From assembly GCF_030272615.1 (NCBI RefSeq), contig NC_081406.1:241491718-241555717 (forward strand): DNA of 64,000 nucleotides. The letters run 5' to 3'. This DNA comes from Cryptomeria japonica. Taxonomy: Eukaryota; Streptophyta; Pinopsida; Cupressales; Cupressaceae. Each line of letters begins with the position of its first letter. Positions within the stretch are counted from its first letter, which is position 1. Below are positions 61,447 to 64,000 of this stretch, one piece after another. The notes beneath the pieces are model-generated. The model saw only the letters and a list, made by a program, of their open reading frames with translations. It ran no database searches and was not told the DNA's origin. The translations under genes were made by a program, and so were the position numbers.

Positions 61447-62678
61447 TGTAATGGTGAGAAAATGGTAAATGATAAATCAAGAAGCAAACTACTCTTTCCC
61501 TCAAAGAGAGATGAGAGTCTCGCTATCGATTACCATTCAATCCATTATCACCATGTTACATTAAGAAGAGGAGAGGATAATTCACTAGATTCAATCTCTC
61601 CACCCAAAGATGGTAGATTGAATTCTGAATGAATTGGGAATGCTAAGTTGATCCCCTCTTTCTTATTTGAAATGGAAAGGAATTGGTTGAATTATGTAGT
61701 GCAAAAGTGACAAAGAATTGATTATAAATTGAGATCAGAATATGGGATGAACTTGTGCACTTGGATCTAGCAGTAAAATGTCGAGATGAAGTTGCTCTGC
61801 AAATTTGAGGAAAAGTTGTCCTGACCGTGACGAGAATGTACACAGTCCTCTGAAAAATCCCCGAAATGAAAAGGGTTTTTTTGCCTTTGCAAATGAAGCC
61901 CAAATCCGAAAGTACAGCTGCACACCTACAGCCTACACACATAAAAGTGAGGAATATGGGTTGTGATTGGGGGTTTGCCTTTAGGTCAAACCCCAGTTTT
62001 GGAATTAACCAAGTAATGAAAGAAAGTACTTGCAAGTAGATGTAAATGAAAGACTAAAATGTAAATAACCTCAAGGGAGGTTGTAGTAGAAATGTTGATA
62101 GAAGTTCTTGTGTGAAATTGAATGTTGAAATCAATCTCCTCTTCAATGGTTGAATCCTTGACTTGAATGCAACACCTAGCCTTGAAGGGAGACTTGAGAA
62201 TGCTCAATGTTGGAAAAGAATGCTTGAATGCTTGATCGCTTGTGAATTTCCCACTCATCCAACTTATTGAACTTATGAAAATGAAAGGACGAATGACCCT
62301 TAAATACATGTTAGTGGATTTGAGTTTCATCACAGGCCAACATTGGGGGATTTTCCCACCTGAGGCACAATCAACAATGCAACCCTAGGAAGGGTCCTGC
62401 CCCAAAATAGGGTAGGGACAAGGTCACCACACCCTTGTCCTGGGAGAAAAAGGGCACCACGCCCCTATCAAAGGGGAGATAGTGGTGCCATGCCCCTGTC
62501 CTTCCCCTTTCTCTAGGGAAGAGTGTGGACGGGATGATGCAGAGGCCAAGGAAGAAGCTTTTTCCGCAAGCTGAGCATTCCTCGGTCTCCAATCAGGCTA
62601 GAGCATTTGAATTCGAATGTGTGAGGACCTTAACGCAGTAAAAAATTGCTAGGGTCGCAATTTTATGACACTAGAACA
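61447..62678 (-). mobile_element. 5' LTR of family A copy 2
   Basis: About 1232 bp, collinear with 43151-44389. On the minus strand it starts near TGTTCTAGTGTCATAAAATT and ends CTCACCATTACA. Confidence 0.88.
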
Positions 62679-63688
62679 TCTATGCCCTAAGTATTGATGT
62701 TCTTATTTCTAAAACAAAAAAAAATGAATTTCAATATATATAGAATAAGTTATGTGTTCAAACGTACATCTATGTCTAAAATATAACTAGTCGGACTTCA
62801 AAACTTAATAAAATGAAAAACATTCAACATATCACTATCAAACAAACTGCAAGCCCTAGATATTGATGTTACAAACCAAAATTCGAAAGAATGGAGTTTT
62901 ATATCATTTATAGAAAAAAAGTTATGCGTTTCGAGAGGCACATCACTCTTAAAAAATGTAGTTTGTTATAAAAAACTACTTTTCGAGGGAGATGGAAAAA
63001 TTTAAAACAAAATATTCAAAAAATATTTGAAAAAAATATATTTAGAATCTATAGACAAAATGCTACAAATCACTAATTTACATCATCTCCAAATTCTTAA
63101 TAGTTTAAAAGTTATAGTTGTCGGAAGTTGAAGATTATTTTAAAAATGTTCATCTCAGTGTCAAAAGTGGCAAAAACGTGGGAACCATTATTGTGAGTTC
63201 ACCCTTAGGTATGACCAAATGTCTTTATATATGAATATCTAGGTCGATTTACCAATTAGGCCAAGCTCCAAAGGTCATATGGAGCCACCAATTTATTTTC
63301 CCACCAGAGAGGTAGGTCTCACCCCCTCCTTGAAAATTGGGCCTCAAAGAGGGGGGACTAGGGAAATGAGTGCTTTGGTCCAGTACTAGGGCAATGGGTG
63401 CTTTGGTCCAGTACTAGGGCGTTGGGCACTTTGGTCCAGTACTAAGGTGTTGGGCGCTTTGGTCTAGTACTAGGGCGCTATCGCCTTGGCCCTTCTTAAT
63501 TGGGGACCAATTTATCGGCCAAGGGAGGAGTCCACACCTCTCTAGGGAATCACCTGGTAGGTTTTTGAGGCATAAAAGTTGGAGTTAAGGCATTGAACAA
63601 ACCCAGGTAGGAGATGAGGGGGATATGTTCTAAAGTAGGAGCACAAAAACGAGGTGTAATTTGTCCGATGATAATTTACGACACTACA
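62679..63688 (-). mobile_element. Part of another LTR with TGTAGTGTC start
   Basis: On the minus strand TGTAGTGTCGTAAATT starts at 63688 and is similar to the family A LTR start. It contains a GGACCAAAGCGCCC-type tandem repeat. Its end is lost at the family A insertion. No coding sequence. Confidence 0.55.
63360..63492. repeat. 28-bp minisatellite, four and a half units
   Basis: Units start at 63360, 63388, 63416, 63444 and 63472. Each contains GCTTTGGTCCAGTACT or a one-base variant. The minus strand GGACCAAAGCGCCCAACGCC is related to the palindromic units at 3911-4001. Confidence 0.9.

Positions 63689-63726
<38 letters not shown>
63689..63726. repeat. (TG)n(TA)n microsatellite
   Basis: About 11 TG units followed by about 7 TA units, right beside the LTR start at 63688. 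Confidence 0.92.
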
Positions 63727-63727
<1 letters not shown>

Positions 63728-63860
63728 AACATAAATTTTATTTTAAAATTTCATTATTACCAATCTTTGGTATGGCCTTATACAAAACCATATTGCATGT
63801 GCCTTGATTCATGTATAAGAATACTACTTTTACTAAAGTACCACACACATATATATAAAT

Positions 63861-64000
63861 TGTAGTGTCCTTCCTCAGTTTAGTTTTTGATCTATGCATC
63901 GATAAGACCTATTTAGACATATTTATGATACTTTGATTATTGCTTATGACTCTATTCATATCGTAGATGCTATTTTATGATTTTTTAGATTGAGATCGTG
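63861..64000 (+). mobile_element. Start of a third giant-family LTR, cut by the window end
   Basis: TGTAGTGTCC followed by sequence similar to 51411-51500 (TTGAT.TA, TAGAC.TAT.TA, GATGATT-like). Only 140 bases are visible. Confidence 0.55.

Larger units (their letters stand above)
43151..62678 (-). mobile_element. Family A Ty3/Tat-like gag-pro element (copy 2), split by two insertions
   Basis: In minus-strand order: 5' LTR 62678-61447, leader to 60256, Gag-Pro ORF 60255-58031, LTR insertion 58030-51401, a 84-base piece of the ORF (51400-51317), TIR transposon 51312-46208, the rest of the ORF 46207-45167, 3' noncoding region with polypurine tract 44401-44390, 3' LTR 44389-43151. Without the insertions it is about 7.8 kb. 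The join points are defined by the uninterrupted copy at 1-5008. Clear target duplications of the whole element were not found. Confidence 0.88.

Noticed and set aside
43151..62678. Target duplication for family A copy 2
   Set aside because: ATATC on the left and TCTAT or ACATC on the right do not match well; the right LTR border is itself uncertain by a few bases.
42040..63688. Joining 62679-63688 and 42040-43150 into one LTR interrupted by family A copy 2
   Set aside because: Each part has its own GC-rich module and the combined length would far exceed relatives; left as a possibility only.

Overview
This window looks like nuclear DNA of a seed plant. It resembles a large, repeat-rich gymnosperm (conifer-like) genome: almost everything is decayed LTR retrotransposon, gene density is very low, and the one host gene is a CC-NB-ARC-LRR (CNL) resistance gene. 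The conifer placement is an inference from repeat style, not proven. There are no rRNA or tRNA genes, CRISPR arrays or bacterial operons.

Layout. (1) 1-5008: 3' part of a plus-strand Ty3-type element (family A) that encodes only Gag and protease, followed by its 3' LTR. (2) 5009-10062: old sequence whose two halves resemble the upstream and downstream flanks of the CNL gene further right. (3) 10068-24116: a nested transposon cluster. A minus-strand chromovirus-like gag-pro element, bounded by perfect ATGTT target duplications, carries a 4.4-kb solo LTR (perfect CTTCT duplications) in its interior and a complete 5.7-kb Copia element in its 5' LTR. The solo LTR contains a small ORF whose N-terminus resembles the histone H3 tail. 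(4) 25237-27945: the CNL gene, intact except for one stop in the LRR. (5) 28-37 kb: fragments of a LINE, a Tat-type gag, a chromovirus and a Copia LTR. (6) 37890-41991: a TIR element filled with a 20-bp minisatellite of alternating orientation, flanked by opposed CT and GA tracts. (7) 43151-62678: a second family A element on the minus strand, with both LTRs. It has been split by a TIR DNA transposon with a multi-exon gene (46208-51312) and by another giant LTR (51401-58030), which itself holds a further nested retroelement. (8) 62.7-64 kb: more LTR pieces.

Working together. The order of insertion can be read from the nesting: each insertion interrupts a sequence whose uninterrupted version is also present in the window, either as the other family A copy or as the other LTR of the same element. 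The Gag-Pro-only elements could transpose only with reverse transcriptase and integrase from elsewhere. The two TIR elements share terminal sequence, palindromic subterminal repeats and the minisatellite, and appear to be members of one transposon family that I cannot assign to a known superfamily. All homologies were judged by eye; no database search was possible.
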